Shown here: positions 54,065 through 62,795 of the stretch, piece after piece
Layout: each line of letters starts with the position of its first letter
Numbering within the stretch: the first letter of the stretch is position 1
Assembly: GCF_002742625.1 (NCBI RefSeq)
Contig: NZ_PEBF01000001.1
Coordinates: forward strand, 4,216,001 to 4,280,000
Reading direction: 5' to 3'
DNA length: 64,000 nucleotides
From: Caulobacter sp. FWC2
Lineage (GTDB): Bacteria; Pseudomonadota; Alphaproteobacteria; Caulobacterales; Caulobacteraceae
Notes under the pieces: model-generated
Databases searched by the model: none
What the model was told of the DNA's origin: nothing
What the model saw: the letters and a program-made list of their open reading frames with translations, nothing else
Position numbers and translations under genes: made by a program

Positions 54065-54174
54065 ACCGCACCCTGATGACGCTCGGCCCTCTGTTGGGAC
54101 CGTAGGGTGAGGCTGGACCTTAAACGAGCGTTTGTCACCTTACGGATTGAGCGGGGGAGCAAACGCAAATCCAA

Positions 54175-54207
54175 CCGTCATTCCCGCTCTTGTGGCGGGA
54201 ATGACGG
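54175..54207. repeat. Family C palindromic repeat, short copy
   Basis: CCGTCATTCCCGC and GCGGGAATGACGG form a perfect 13-bp stem around a TCTTGTG loop. It lies in the gap between the MFS start and the phosphatase end, so it may be a terminator for the phosphatase gene. Confidence 0.75.
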
Positions 54208-54235
54208 AAGTTGGGGATGGGATAGTGCAAAGACC

Positions 54236-55009
54236 CTACAGCAGAATATGAGCCCGCACCTGCTCCCGCGTATCCGCGTCGATCCCCACCGCCTGCTCCA
54301 GATACCCGTCCAGGCTCCCGTGCTCGGCCTTGATCACCTCGAACGCCGCCGCGAGATACCGCGCCTCGACGCCCATGGCCGCGCGCATGGCGGCTTCGTC
54401 CGGACGCCGGCCGGTGATCCCCTCGATGTGGTCCATGAACATCGCCCCGCGCCGGTCGAAGCGGGTCGGGTCGTTGGTCAGCAGGTAGTCGTCGATGACG
54501 TCGTCATCGGCCACGCCGGCGATGTGGTGGGTCAGGGCCGCCAGCACGCCGGTGCGGTCCTTGCCGGCCGCGCAGTGGATCAGGGCGGGGCCCTTACCTT
54601 CGGCGAGCGCCAGGAAGAAGCGGCGGAATAGGTCGATGTGCCGTTCCTTGAACGGCAGGCGGCGGTAGTACTCGTCCATGTAGTCGTGGACGGTTTCGAC
54701 GGTGAGGTCGGTGCTGGTGATGAACTCCAGCCACGGATCCGTGCCGGTGACGCCCAGGTCGTTGTCGATCACCTGGGCGGAAAAGCCCGTCCAGCGGCGC
54801 GAGGGCGAGCGCTCGCGCTCATTGGGCCGGCGCAGGTCGACCAGGGTGACGATGCCCATCGCCGCCAGGGTCTCCAGGTCGGCGTCGGTGGCCTCGGCCT
54901 GGTGGGCGGCGCGGAACAGCACGCCCCGCTTCAGCCGCCCCGCCCCCGCGGCGTAGTCGCCGAAGTCGCGGAAGTTCTCGACGCCTTGCAGCGGGATGTG
55001 GCGGGTCAT
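54236..55009 (-). CDS. Protein tyrosine/serine phosphatase
   Basis: A 257-residue phosphatase with the P-loop HCAAGKDRTG (Cys-x5-Arg) and the general acid region around LVDLRRPNERE. This is the bacterial tyrosine-phosphatase type (PF13350). The N-terminal phrase VENFRDFGDYAAG is also typical. It could act on phosphoproteins or lipids. It follows the acyltransferase gene with one base between and is co-transcribed. Confidence 0.9.
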   Translation of the reverse strand: MTRHIPLQGVENFRDFGDYAAGAGRLKRGVLFRAAHQAEATDADLETLAAMGIVTLVDLRRPNERERSPSRRWTGFSAQVIDNDLGVTGTDPWLEFITSTDLTVETVHDYMDEYYRRLPFKERHIDLFRRFFLALAEGKGPALIHCAAGKDRTGVLAALTHHIAGVADDDVIDDYLLTNDPTRFDRRGAMFMDHIEGITGRRPDEAAMRAAMGVEARYLAAAFEVIKAEHGSLDGYLEQAVGIDADTREQVRAHILL

Positions 55010-55010
55010 T

Positions 55011-56186
55011 CTACTTCCTCAGCAGCGGCTGGATGCGATCCTGCAGCGGTTGGTCGACATAGGTGTGAAACAGCCACGCGAATCCGTAGGCGATTGGGAA
55101 GCCGGCCAGCCACATCAGCCACTGCCAGCCGATGCCGATCGGCACCGTCTCGATCAGCTTGTGGACCGCGCTCCAATAGATCACGCCGACGAAGATGTGG
55201 GTGATGAACAGGGCGAAGGACAGCTTGGCGCCCTCCTCGATCCAGGCCTTCGGGCGCTTGACCGGCAGACGGCCGGCGCCCAGCACGATCATGGCGATGG
55301 CCAGCAGCGAGGGGCCGTCGAACAGCCAGGTATCGGGCAGGGCGTAGCGGTCCAGCGGCTGGGTGACGACCAGCAGCGCCACGCCGCTCCACAGCAGGAT
55401 CTTGGCCGCCTTTTCCGAGGGCCAGCGCATGTCGACGGCGCGCGCCAGGCAGACGCCCAGGATGAACAGCGGCAGGGCCCGCATGACGCCGTACTGGAAC
55501 TGCAGGTCCGGCAGGGCGTGGTGGAAGACGTGGCGGGCGATCACCTCGAACACGCCCAGGATCGCGGCCGCGCCCAGCGGTAGGATCCAGGCGTGGCGCA
55601 CCTTGCTGACCGTCTTCCAGAAGAACGGGAACAGGGCGTAGCAGACGATCAGCGCCGACAGCGACCAGCTGGGCAGGTTCCAGCCGTCGCTGGTGAAGCC
55701 CCAGGCGTGGACCAGGAAGGCCTGGGCCGGCAACTGGTCCCAGGCGAAGCGGCTGGGCTTGTGGGCGTCGGTGCCGACGGTGTTGAGCAGCAGCACCAGC
55801 ACGGCCAGGAAGCCCAGCACCACCAGGTGCCCCGGCCACACCCGCGCCGCTCGGCGGGCCCAGAAACGCGCGGGCGAAAGGCGCCCGGTCAGCACCGAGC
55901 CGCCATAGGCCCGGCCCAGCACATAGCCCGATAGCATCAGGAAGAAGTCGGTCGCCAGAAAGCCGCGCGAGAACACCTGGCCGAAGCGCTCGATCCGCAT
56001 CGGGCTCTCGGCGCCGTAGTGGTAGACGACGATCAGCAGCGAGGCGAGGAAGCGCAGAAAATCCAGCGCGCCGCCCCGCACGTTCTCCTTGCCGGGACGG
56101 ACGGTGTCCGAAGCGGGCGTTTCGGCCGAGACGGGGGTCTCATCCGAGGGATTCGGAGAAAGCAGAACGGTCACAGGGGCCGCCAT
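55011..56186 (-). CDS. Acyltransferase 3 family membrane protein
   Basis: A 391-residue protein with about 10 membrane segments. It starts at 56186 after GGACGG. The conserved N-terminal part is ALDFLRFLASLLIVVYHYGAESPM, where the His after Val-Tyr is the catalytic position of this family, followed by GFLATDFFLMLSGYVLGRAYG. Members O-acetylate or acylate sugars of exopolysaccharides or lipopolysaccharide. The target is unknown. It precedes the phosphatase gene in the same unit. Confidence 0.88.
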   Translation of the reverse strand: MAAPVTVLLSPNPSDETPVSAETPASDTVRPGKENVRGGALDFLRFLASLLIVVYHYGAESPMRIERFGQVFSRGFLATDFFLMLSGYVLGRAYGGSVLTGRLSPARFWARRAARVWPGHLVVLGFLAVLVLLLNTVGTDAHKPSRFAWDQLPAQAFLVHAWGFTSDGWNLPSWSLSALIVCYALFPFFWKTVSKVRHAWILPLGAAAILGVFEVIARHVFHHALPDLQFQYGVMRALPLFILGVCLARAVDMRWPSEKAAKILLWSGVALLVVTQPLDRYALPDTWLFDGPSLLAIAMIVLGAGRLPVKRPKAWIEEGAKLSFALFITHIFVGVIYWSAVHKLIETVPIGIGWQWLMWLAGFPIAYGFAWLFHTYVDQPLQDRIQPLLRK

Positions 56187-56289
56187 ACCAAAGGCCGTCC
56201 GTCGGTTAAAGCCGTACAAACAAGGTCGTCTTGCGGTATGGCGTCGCGGCCACTATCTGTAACTCCTGTTGTATCTAATGGGTTCAATC

Positions 56290-57060
56290 ATGTCCCGCAT
56301 GCCCGTCCTGTTCGTCGGCCACGGCTCGCCGATGAACGCCATCGAGGACAATGCCTGGAGCCACGACTGGCGCCGGCTGGGCGAGACCTTGCCGCGTCCC
56401 AAGGCGGTGCTGATGGTCAGCGCCCACTGGGAGACGCGCGGCGCCTCGGCGGTCAGCGCCTCGCCCGCGCCCGAGACCATCCACGATTTCGGCGGCTTCC
56501 CGCAGGCGCTGTTTGACGTCCAGTACCGCGCGCCGGGCGATCCGGCCCTGGCGGCGCGGGTCGCCGAACGCCTCTCCCCCGACGTCGTGGTCCAGCACCC
56601 GACGCGCGGCTTGGACCACGGCGCCTGGGGCGTGCTTAAGCCGATGTACCCGGACGCAGACGTGCCCGTCGTTCAGCTCAGCATCGACCGGGGACGGCCG
56701 GACCACTGGCACTACGAAGCCGGCCGGCGCCTCGCGGCCCTGCGCGACGAGGGCGTGCTGATCATGGGCAGCGGCGACATCGTCCACAATCTGCGCGCGG
56801 CCGACTTCCGCCGGCCCGAGGCGCCGGAATGGGCGGATCGCTTCAACGAGACGGCCAAGGCGCTGATCCTGGCGGGCGACCATGATCCGCTGATCGACTG
56901 GCGGAGCCTTGGGCCGGACGCGGAGATCTCGATCAACAGCGCCGAGCATTATCTGCCGCTGCTCTATGTGCTGGGCGCCCAGACGCCGGGCGAGCCAGTG
57001 AGCTTCTTCACAGATGATGTGTTCGCGGCGATTTCCATGACGGGGGTCCGGGTGGGGTGA
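56290..57060 (+). CDS. Extradiol dioxygenase of the 4,5-DOPA / LigB type
   Basis: A 256-residue protein starting at 56290 (56278 and 56269 are alternatives without a ribosome site). Metal ligands lie in LFVGHGSPMNAI and VSAHWETRG; later His residues are in NLRAADFR-like IVHNLRA and INSAEHYLP. The YgiD/LigB family cleaves aromatic rings of catechols such as DOPA. It stands alone, divergent from the acyltransferase, with a short upstream gap holding no clear regulatory site. Confidence 0.88.
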   Translation: MSRMPVLFVGHGSPMNAIEDNAWSHDWRRLGETLPRPKAVLMVSAHWETRGASAVSASPAPETIHDFGGFPQALFDVQYRAPGDPALAARVAERLSPDVVVQHPTRGLDHGAWGVLKPMYPDADVPVVQLSIDRGRPDHWHYEAGRRLAALRDEGVLIMGSGDIVHNLRAADFRRPEAPEWADRFNETAKALILAGDHDPLIDWRSLGPDAEISINSAEHYLPLLYVLGAQTPGEPVSFFTDDVFAAISMTGVRVG

Positions 57061-57064
57061 TTTC

Positions 57065-57171
57065 TCCCTTCCCCCTTGATGGGGGAAGGGTCGGGGATGG
57101 GGGTGACGCGGCGGTTCCGCCTGCACGGCTCTGCTCACCCCCACCCAACCCTCCCCCATCAAGGGGGAGGG
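57065..57171. repeat. Family B palindromic repeat
   Basis: CTTCCCCCTTGATGGGGGAAG and GGGTCGGGGATGGGGGTGA are followed by CTCACCCCCACCCAACC and CTCCCCCATCAAGGGGGAG. It closely matches copies at 13088 and 29166, and lies between two convergent genes. Confidence 0.8.
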
Positions 57172-57174
57172 CTC

Positions 57175-57867
57175 CTATAAAGCCGCCGCCGCCTTCTCCG
57201 CCGCCGCCAGCCGCTCCTCCATCCCCTTGCCGTACATCCCCGAAATCCGCCGCAGCACCTCCGGCGGCGCGGTCTCTGGCCGTCCCGCATCGAACGGCGG
57301 GGCCGGCGCGTATTCGACCGCCAGCTGGATGCCCTGCGCCACCGCCTCCCCGGCCAGCTCAGCCACCACGGTCAGGGCGAAGTCGATGCCCGCCGTCACC
57401 CCGCCGCCGGTGATGTAGCGCCCGTCGCGCGCCACCCGCGAGGGATCCGGGATTGCGCCGAACAGCGCCAGTTGATCCCGCCAGGCCCAGTGGCACGCCG
57501 CCCGCTTGCCCTTCAGCAGCCCCGCCGCGCCCAGCACCAGCGAGCCGGTGCAGACCGAGGTTACGTACCGCGCCCCATCGGCCAGCCGCCGGATCTCCGC
57601 GATGAAGTCCCTGTCGCCCATGGCCTGCGTCGTCCCGAACCCGCCCGGCACCAGCAGCACGTCGCAGGCCTCGATGTCCGACAGCTTGGGCAGGCGCGCG
57701 AACACCAGGCCGTCGGCCTCGATCTCGCCGCCAGCCAGGCTGGCCACGGTCACCTTGGCGCCGGGCAGGCGGCACAGGATCTGGTGCGGGCCGGTGAAGT
57801 CCAGGTGCGTGACGCCCGGGAAGATGGCGATCACGATTTGCAAAGAAGGGCTTTGGGACTGGCTCAT
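57175..57867 (-). CDS. DJ-1/PfpI family protein, isonitrile hydratase-like
   Basis: A 230-residue protein of the DJ-1/PfpI fold. The nucleophile elbow is TSVCTGSLVLGAAGLL (Cys). The start IVIAIFPGVTHLDFTGPHQIL and the acid in the first strand fit the InhA (cyclohexyl isocyanide hydratase) branch. It probably hydrates isonitriles, though that is a family inference. It is divergent from an AraC regulator with the same fold, described next. Confidence 0.82.
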   Translation of the reverse strand: MSQSQSPSLQIVIAIFPGVTHLDFTGPHQILCRLPGAKVTVASLAGGEIEADGLVFARLPKLSDIEACDVLLVPGGFGTTQAMGDRDFIAEIRRLADGARYVTSVCTGSLVLGAAGLLKGKRAACHWAWRDQLALFGAIPDPSRVARDGRYITGGGVTAGIDFALTVVAELAGEAVAQGIQLAVEYAPAPPFDAGRPETAPPEVLRRISGMYGKGMEERLAAAEKAAAAL

Positions 57868-57962
57868 GCGATGGTCTCCGTCATGATTGCGTGGAGACCA
57901 TGGTTCGGTTAGCGTCTGGCTGAAATGACATAGTTCCCACGGTTTCAGCCAAGGCCTTCGTC

Positions 57963-58904
57963 ATGCCACGCGCGATCGGCTTCCTGGTCTATCCCGGCTT
58001 CCAGCTGCTGGACGCCACCGGCCCCATCGCGGCCTTCGAGATCGCCGGGCGGTTCTCGCCGGGCGCTTACAGCCTGCATTTCCTGTCGCTGCGCGGCGAG
58101 CCGACGCCCAGCTCGTCGGGCGTGACCATCCACACCACCGCCCTGGCCGCCGCGCCGCGCCTCGACACCCTGCTGATCTCGGGCGGTGACGGGGTGAAGG
58201 TCCCAGCGACCTGCCCCGAGACCCTGACCTTCGTGCGCGAGGCCAGCCGCACCGCGCGCCGCGTCGCCTCGGTCTGCTCGGGGGCCTATGTCCTGGCCGA
58301 GGCGGGCCTGCTGGACGGCAAGCGCGCCACCACCCACTGGAGCCGGACAAAGGACTTCCAGCGCCGTTATCCGAACGTGCGGCTGGAGCCCGACCGCATC
58401 TGGATCCAGGACGGGGCGGTGTGGAGCTCGGCCGGCATCACCGCCGGCATCGACCTGTCCCTGGCCCTGATCGGCGCAGACGAGGGCGAGGCCATCGCCC
58501 GCCGCACGGCCCAGCAGTTGGTCGTCTATCACCACCGCCCGGGCGGCCAGTCGCAGTTCTCGGCCCTGATCGACCTGCGCCCCGGACGGTTCGACGCCCT
58601 GCTCTCGTGGGCGCGGCAGAACCTGGCCCAGGCCCTGTCGGTCGAGCAGCTGGCCGAGCGCGCCGCCATGAGCCCGCGCAACTTCGCCCGCCTGTTCGCC
58701 CAGGAGACCGGCGTCACCCCCGCCAAGGCCGTCGAGCGCCTGCGGGTCGAGGCCGCCCGCGCCCTGCTGGACAGCCAGCCGCTGCAGGTCGAGGACGTGG
58801 CGCTGGAGACCGGGTTCGGCGACTCTGAGCGGATGCGCCGGGCCTTCATCCGCGCCTTCGGCCAGCCGCCCCAGGCGCTGCGTCGCTCGGCCAAGACCGT
58901 GTGA
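57963..58904 (+). CDS. GlxA-type AraC regulator with a DJ-1/PfpI domain
   Basis: A 313-residue regulator. Residues about 1-190 are a DJ-1/PfpI domain with SVCSGAYVLAEAGLLDGKRATTHW, including the Cys at the elbow. The C-terminal AraC helix-turn-helix (about 220-310) includes LAERAAMSPRNFARLFAQETG and FGDSERMRRAFIRAFG. It is divergent from the isonitrile hydratase-like gene; the domain it shares with that enzyme may sense the same ligand class. Confidence 0.9.
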   Translation: MPRAIGFLVYPGFQLLDATGPIAAFEIAGRFSPGAYSLHFLSLRGEPTPSSSGVTIHTTALAAAPRLDTLLISGGDGVKVPATCPETLTFVREASRTARRVASVCSGAYVLAEAGLLDGKRATTHWSRTKDFQRRYPNVRLEPDRIWIQDGAVWSSAGITAGIDLSLALIGADEGEAIARRTAQQLVVYHHRPGGQSQFSALIDLRPGRFDALLSWARQNLAQALSVEQLAERAAMSPRNFARLFAQETGVTPAKAVERLRVEAARALLDSQPLQVEDVALETGFGDSERMRRAFIRAFGQPPQALRRSAKTV

Positions 58905-59027
58905 ACACAAAGCCCCTCCCGCTCGGGCGCGACCAAGCAGGGCCGTACATTCGGGACATCGCCCCGCAACATCGGGGCCGCATCGTGCGTTTCGGGATCG
59001 AGGGACTATTCGATCTTGGAGCCCATC

Positions 59028-59285
59028 ATGCCCGTCGCGAAACTGCTAGGCGTTACCGCCCTGGCGGCCGCCACCCTGGCCCTGACCGTCCCGTCGACGG
59101 CCGGCGCCTTCGACCGCTACGATCGTCATGATCGCTATGACTATCGCTACGACCGCCAGCACGCGCGCCACGACCGCGTGCGCTACGATCGCGGTCGCCA
59201 CTATCGTCCCCACAAGGTGCGGGTGTGCCGCCCCGAGTGGCGTCACCACCACCGGGTGACCATCTGCCGCTACGTCTGGCGTTAG
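59028..59285 (+). CDS. Small exported Arg/Tyr/His/Asp-rich protein
   Basis: An 85-residue protein starting at 59028 after TTGGAG. A signal peptide (KLLGVTALAAATLALTVPSTAGA) precedes a low-complexity mature part: DRYDRHDRYDYRYDRQHARHD, then RPHKVRVCRPEWRHHHRVTICRYVWR with two cysteines. No family is recognised. Such highly charged exported proteins may bind nucleic acid, metal or the cell envelope. A good terminator follows. Confidence 0.75.
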   Translation: MPVAKLLGVTALAAATLALTVPSTAGAFDRYDRHDRYDYRYDRQHARHDRVRYDRGRHYRPHKVRVCRPEWRHHHRVTICRYVWR

Positions 59286-59293
59286 GGTCGAGA

Positions 59294-59324
59294 GCCGCCC
59301 GCCTCATCGGCGGGCGGCTTCGCT
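59294..59324. terminator. Terminator between convergent small genes
   Basis: GCCGCCCGCC and GGCGGGCGGC form a perfect 10-bp stem around TCATC, followed by TTCGCTCTT. It can end the exported small protein's transcript and perhaps that of the minus-strand gene at 59330. Confidence 0.7.
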
Positions 59325-59329
59325 CTTCC

Positions 59330-59497
59330 TCAGTCTGGCGCGCCCTGCGCCTTTTCCAGGGCCTCATCGACGCGATGGGCGGCCGCCGTGCCGCCCGCGT
59401 CGTCGGCGGCGATGTCGCCCTGGTCGTTCAGGTCGGTATTGGCCTTGGTGATAGCCTCAGCGGCCTTCTCTTCGGAAATCTTGTCGGTATCGGGCAT
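59330..59497 (-). CDS. Acidic 55-residue protein of unknown function
   Basis: A short frame too small for routine ORF finding. It reads MPDTDKISEEKAAEAITKAN, then an Asp/Ala-rich linker, then HRVDEALEKAQGAPD. An AGGAG site lies eight bases before the ATG. It is probably helical at both ends and cytosolic. Its coding character fits the local GC pattern, so it is likely real. Confidence 0.6.
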   Translation of the reverse strand: MPDTDKISEEKAAEAITKANTDLNDQGDIAADDAGGTAAAHRVDEALEKAQGAPD

Positions 59498-59622
59498 CGG
59501 GACACTCCTGCGGGGGTGTCCGGACTCAACCCCAGCCGCGCGGGCCTGTTCCGACGGTCAAGCCTTCGCTCCTGGCCGGCTCGCCCTTGGCCCGGGCGCC
59601 GGATCGGTCCAGGCTGGACGAC

Positions 59623-59973
59623 ATGCTTTATCTCGTCATCAAGGCCGCCGTTTCGGGGGTAATCGTCGCCGCCGTCTCGGAGATCGCCAAGCGCTATCCC
59701 GGCCTGGGCGGGCTGGTCGCCTCGCTGCCGCTGGTCTCGGTGCTGGGGATGATCTGGCTGTGGCGCGACACCCACGATCCGGTGCGATTGGCGGCCCATG
59801 CCAGCGGCACGTTCTGGTTCGTCCTGCCCTCGCTGCCGATGTTCCTGCTGATCCCGGCGATGCTGAAGCGCGGCGCGCCGTTCTGGGCCGCGCTCGTCAC
59901 AGGGTGCGTGCTGACCATGGCGCTGTACGCGGCGATGGTCTGGGCCGGGCCGAAGCTGGGCCTGAAGCTTTAG
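59623..59973 (+). CDS. DUF3147 membrane protein
   Basis: A 116-residue protein with about four membrane segments (VIKAAVSGVIVAAVSEIA, LGGLVASLPLVSVLGMIWLW, FWFVLPSLPMFLLIPAML, AALVTGCVLTMALYAAMVWAG). Start at 59623 gives MLYLVIKAAV; the longer frame to 59587 is not supported. The DUF3147 family has no known function. It is followed by a COG3904-type gene. Confidence 0.8.
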   Translation: MLYLVIKAAVSGVIVAAVSEIAKRYPGLGGLVASLPLVSVLGMIWLWRDTHDPVRLAAHASGTFWFVLPSLPMFLLIPAMLKRGAPFWAALVTGCVLTMALYAAMVWAGPKLGLKL

Positions 59974-60032
59974 CTCAACCTCTGGACGCGCTGGACGCTC
60001 GTCTATAGCCTTTCTCCGTTCGCGGAGGGGTC

Positions 60033-60761
60033 ATGCGCGGTCAGAAACACTTCCTACCGGCGCTGGCGGCGCTGGCCCTGCTGTCGCTCGGCGGCCTGGC
60101 GCGCGCCGCGCCGTGCGAGCAGCGCTCGCCGACCGTGTTCGTCCTGAGCGGCGAGACCACCCAGGTCATGGCCGATTGCGTGGCCGCCAAGCTGCAACCG
60201 ACCACGACCGAGTTGGTCGTCGACAGCCCAGGCGGTCCCAGCGGCGCGGCCATGGACATCGCCGAGCGCCTCTCGGGCCTGCGTGATCTGACGATCCGGG
60301 TCGACGGCGAATGCACCTCGTCCTGCGCCAACTATTTCTTGCCGCTGGGCCGCCGCCTGCTGGTCGGGCGCCAGGCGATCATCATGGTCCATGGCGGCAT
60401 GGATCCCGCCCAGGTCGCCAAGGTCGCGCCGAGCGAAAAGGCCGCGATCCGGGCCCTGGCCGACAAGCAGTTGGCCTTCGCGCTCAAGCACAAGATCCCG
60501 CCTGGCTGGCTGCTCTACCGCACGGCGGCGGCGCCCACGCGGGTCGACGGCCTGGACGGCGCCTATCGCTGGCGCACCAAGCCGGAGGCCGAACTCTATC
60601 TGGTCGAGGCGCCGATGCTGCGCTCGTGCCTGCCGGGCCTGGACGTCACCGCCTACGAGACCTGGCTGAACGGCCAGCTGTCCCCGGAACGGATCGCGCG
60701 CCTCAAGAATAGCCGCATCGCCGCCACCGGCACGGTCTTTTGCAACGGGCAGGGGTGGTAG
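60033..60761 (+). CDS. Exported COG3904-type ClpP-like protein
   Basis: A 242-residue protein with a signal peptide (KHFLPALAALALLSLGGLARA). The core TTTELVVDSPGGPSGAAMDIAERLSG has the ClpP/crotonase SPGG turn, and GECTSSCANYFLPLGRRLLVGRQAIIMVHGG gives a Ser-Ser-Cys strand and a His, a layout typical of the COG3904 periplasmic family. It could be a serine protease; the catalytic triad is not proven. Four cysteines suggest disulfides in the periplasm. Convergent with the nitrilase gene, four bases apart. Confidence 0.8.
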   Translation: MRGQKHFLPALAALALLSLGGLARAAPCEQRSPTVFVLSGETTQVMADCVAAKLQPTTTELVVDSPGGPSGAAMDIAERLSGLRDLTIRVDGECTSSCANYFLPLGRRLLVGRQAIIMVHGGMDPAQVAKVAPSEKAAIRALADKQLAFALKHKIPPGWLLYRTAAAPTRVDGLDGAYRWRTKPEAELYLVEAPMLRSCLPGLDVTAYETWLNGQLSPERIARLKNSRIAATGTVFCNGQGW

Positions 60762-60765
60762 GCGG

Positions 60766-61677
60766 CTAGAGCCCCGTCCGGTCCTTCGACCTTGGATCAT
60801 CCACCAAGACCCCCGAGTGCAGCACCCCGTCGACGGCCCGGTCGCGCCAGGCCAGCGTGCTGTCGTAGATGTCGGCGGTCAGGTCGACCTCGGACAGCAG
60901 CAGGCCTTCGGTCTCGGCCTCCAGGGCCCCGGTGATCACCCCGTCGGGCCGGACGAAGAACGACGGCCAGCAGCTTCTCGGCGCCGATGAATTGGGACAG
61001 CTGATCCACAGGTTGTTGTTCGAGGCGGCCGCGATCATCCCGGCCGGCATGGTGATGGCCGGCAAGGTGGTCCCGCCGGTCAGGTGATGGACGCCGACGC
61101 CGGCCTCCATCTCTGCGAACCGCTCCACGGACAGACCGCCCGCGTGGAAGCCGTGGAACATCATCCGCGCGCCCAGGCGATGATAGGCGCGATAGAGCTC
61201 CGGATAGCGGTAGTCGTGGCAGACGAGCACCCCGCAGCGCACGCCGGCGATCTCGAACACCGCGAAGTGGTCGCCGGGCGTGTAGTGGGCGAGATCCCCG
61301 GTCAGCCCCGCAGCGTCGCCGGCGCAGAAACGCTTGTCGTAACGGTCGACCAGGGCGCCCGAGGCGTCGATGACATGGACGCAGTTGTGAGGCTTGCGGC
61401 CCTGCGACAAGCGATGGGCCGAGCCGAGCACGGTCCAGAGATCCAGCGCGCCGGCCAGCGCCATGACCCGCCGCGTGGCGGTCTCCAGCCCCGCCCAGTC
61501 GAAGCCGTCGAAACCCGCGAAGTCGACGCCGGCATAGCCCGACAGCGCCGCCTCGCAGAAATGCACGACATCGGCGCCCGCCGCCCGCGCCTGGCGCATC
61601 AGCCGCTCGACCGCCGCAAGGTTGGCGGCGATGTCGGACGAGACGGCGAACTGGGCGGTGGCGACCTTCAGAACCAT
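60766..61677 (-). CDS. Carbon-nitrogen hydrolase, nitrilase superfamily
   Basis: A 303-residue enzyme starting at 61677. The catalytic triad is Glu42 (HFCEAALSGY), Lys115 (RYDKRF) and Cys153 (VLVCHDYRYPE). This is the amidase-like branch of the superfamily; the substrate is unknown. The gene is five bases after the DUF1003 gene's stop and probably shares its transcript. Confidence 0.9.
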   Translation of the reverse strand: MVLKVATAQFAVSSDIAANLAAVERLMRQARAAGADVVHFCEAALSGYAGVDFAGFDGFDWAGLETATRRVMALAGALDLWTVLGSAHRLSQGRKPHNCVHVIDASGALVDRYDKRFCAGDAAGLTGDLAHYTPGDHFAVFEIAGVRCGVLVCHDYRYPELYRAYHRLGARMMFHGFHAGGLSVERFAEMEAGVGVHHLTGGTTLPAITMPAGMIAAASNNNLWISCPNSSAPRSCWPSFFVRPDGVITGALEAETEGLLLSEVDLTADIYDSTLAWRDRAVDGVLHSGVLVDDPRSKDRTGL

Positions 61678-61682
61678 GCCGC

Positions 61683-62255
61683 CTACCCCTTGGCCTCCAG
61701 CCGCGCCGTCAGCGCGGTCATCTGGGCCTCGAGGCGGCCCAGCGCCTCGGCGTGCTGCTTGCCCAGCTCGACGATGTCGCGCTCGCGCAGGGCGTCCAGC
61801 TTGTCGTGCAGGTGCATGATCTCCAGCTCGGCCCGCAGGTTGACGACATAGTCGTGCTCGGCGTTCTGGCGATCCTTCAGCGCCTGGCGGTTCTGGCTCA
61901 TCATGATCACCGGGGCCTGCAGCGCCGCCACCGTGGACAGCAGCAGGTTCAGGAAGATGAATGGATAGGGGTCGAAGGCCAGGTTCAGCGGCTTGAGCGC
62001 GACATTGACCGCCGTCCACACCAGCAAGGCCGCGCTGAAGCCGCCGATGAAGGCCCACGAGCCGCCGACCGCCGCCACCTTGTCGGCCAGCCGGTCCCAG
62101 AACGAGCGGTCGTCATTGACCAGGATCGCGTTCAGGCCGGTCGGCGCCTCAGCGCAGATCAGGTCGATGACGCTCCTCTGGACCTCGTTCAGCTGCCCAT
62201 AGGGGACAGACAGAAGTTCGCGGGACAGCTGGTCGAGGCGTTCGTCGATATTCAT
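61683..62255 (-). CDS. DUF1003 membrane protein
   Basis: A 190-residue protein. The central DUF1003 part has two membrane segments (FIGGFSAALLVWTAVNVAL, FIFLNLLLSTVAALQAPVIMM), followed by NRQALKDRQNAEHDYVVNLRAELEIMHLHDKLD, typical of the family, and a coiled-coil tail (LEAQMTALTARLEAKG). Function unknown. It heads the unit with the nitrilase gene. Confidence 0.88.
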   Translation of the reverse strand: MNIDERLDQLSRELLSVPYGQLNEVQRSVIDLICAEAPTGLNAILVNDDRSFWDRLADKVAAVGGSWAFIGGFSAALLVWTAVNVALKPLNLAFDPYPFIFLNLLLSTVAALQAPVIMMSQNRQALKDRQNAEHDYVVNLRAELEIMHLHDKLDALRERDIVELGKQHAEALGRLEAQMTALTARLEAKG

Positions 62256-62419
62256 GGGCGGACTCTTGGGCGGGTGATGGCCGGATCATCGGCTGGGCCG
62301 GCGTGCGACGCCAACTTAAGCGTCATGTCCCGGCGATTGACAGGCCCGCCTTGTTGAGGCGACGCTCAATCAGGTCGGGTGGGGCCGACTTCAAGTCAAC
62401 CGATCGATGGAGACGACCG

Positions 62420-62599
62420 ATGGCCCATAAGTTCGTGATCAAGAAGAACAAGGCGGGCGAGTTCGTCGCCTACTTCACCTACAACAGCGAAACCATCTTC
62501 TGGACGGAAGGCTATGCGTCCAAGGCCTCGGCCAAGAACGCGATCGAGTCGATCCTGAAGAACGGCCCGGGCGCCGAGATCGACGACCAGACGGACTGA
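62420..62599 (+). CDS. DUF1508 / YegP-like small protein
   Basis: A 59-residue protein starting at 62420 after GGAG. It reads AHKFVIKKNKAGEFVAYFTYNSETIFWTEGYASKASAKNAIESI (given here as the order of its parts), one YegP repeat with the FxxYxxxxxGExxxxS-type layout. Most relatives have two repeats; one copy only here. YegP proteins are small and cytosolic, with unclear function. Confidence 0.85.
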   Translation: MAHKFVIKKNKAGEFVAYFTYNSETIFWTEGYASKASAKNAIESILKNGPGAEIDDQTD

Positions 62600-62602
62600 T
62601 AG

Positions 62603-62719
62603 ATGCTCCCCCGCGATGCGGGGGAGATGTCGCGGAGCGACTGAGGGGGCCTTCACCGCGTAGGCCCAGTTCGCCCCCTCCGGCCCTCTGGGCCACCTCC
62701 CCCGCAGCGCGGGGGGGGA
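62603..62719. repeat. Family D palindromic repeat
   Basis: GCTCCCCCGC and GCGGGGGAG form a hairpin at the left; GAGGGGGC pairs with GCCCCCTC in the middle and CCTCCCCCGCAGCGCGGGGGGG closes the right end. The family also includes the copy at 23594 and the short hairpin at 52599. Confidence 0.7.
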
Positions 62720-62761
62720 TCTTTCAGAGACACCTTGACCCTTCCCGCTCCTGGCCTTCTG

Positions 62762-62779
62762 ATCATTGATAACAATGAT
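62762..62779. promoter_or_regulatory. Perfect palindromic operator upstream of the SDR gene
   Basis: ATCATTG-ATAA-CAATGAT is a perfect 7+7 palindrome, 16 bases before the SDR start. TTGACC at 62735-62740 is a possible -35, with a -10 about 17 bases later that would overlap the palindrome edge, as expected for a repressor site. No regulator gene is adjacent. Confidence 0.6.
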
Positions 62780-62795
62780 ACGGGAGGGAGCCGTC

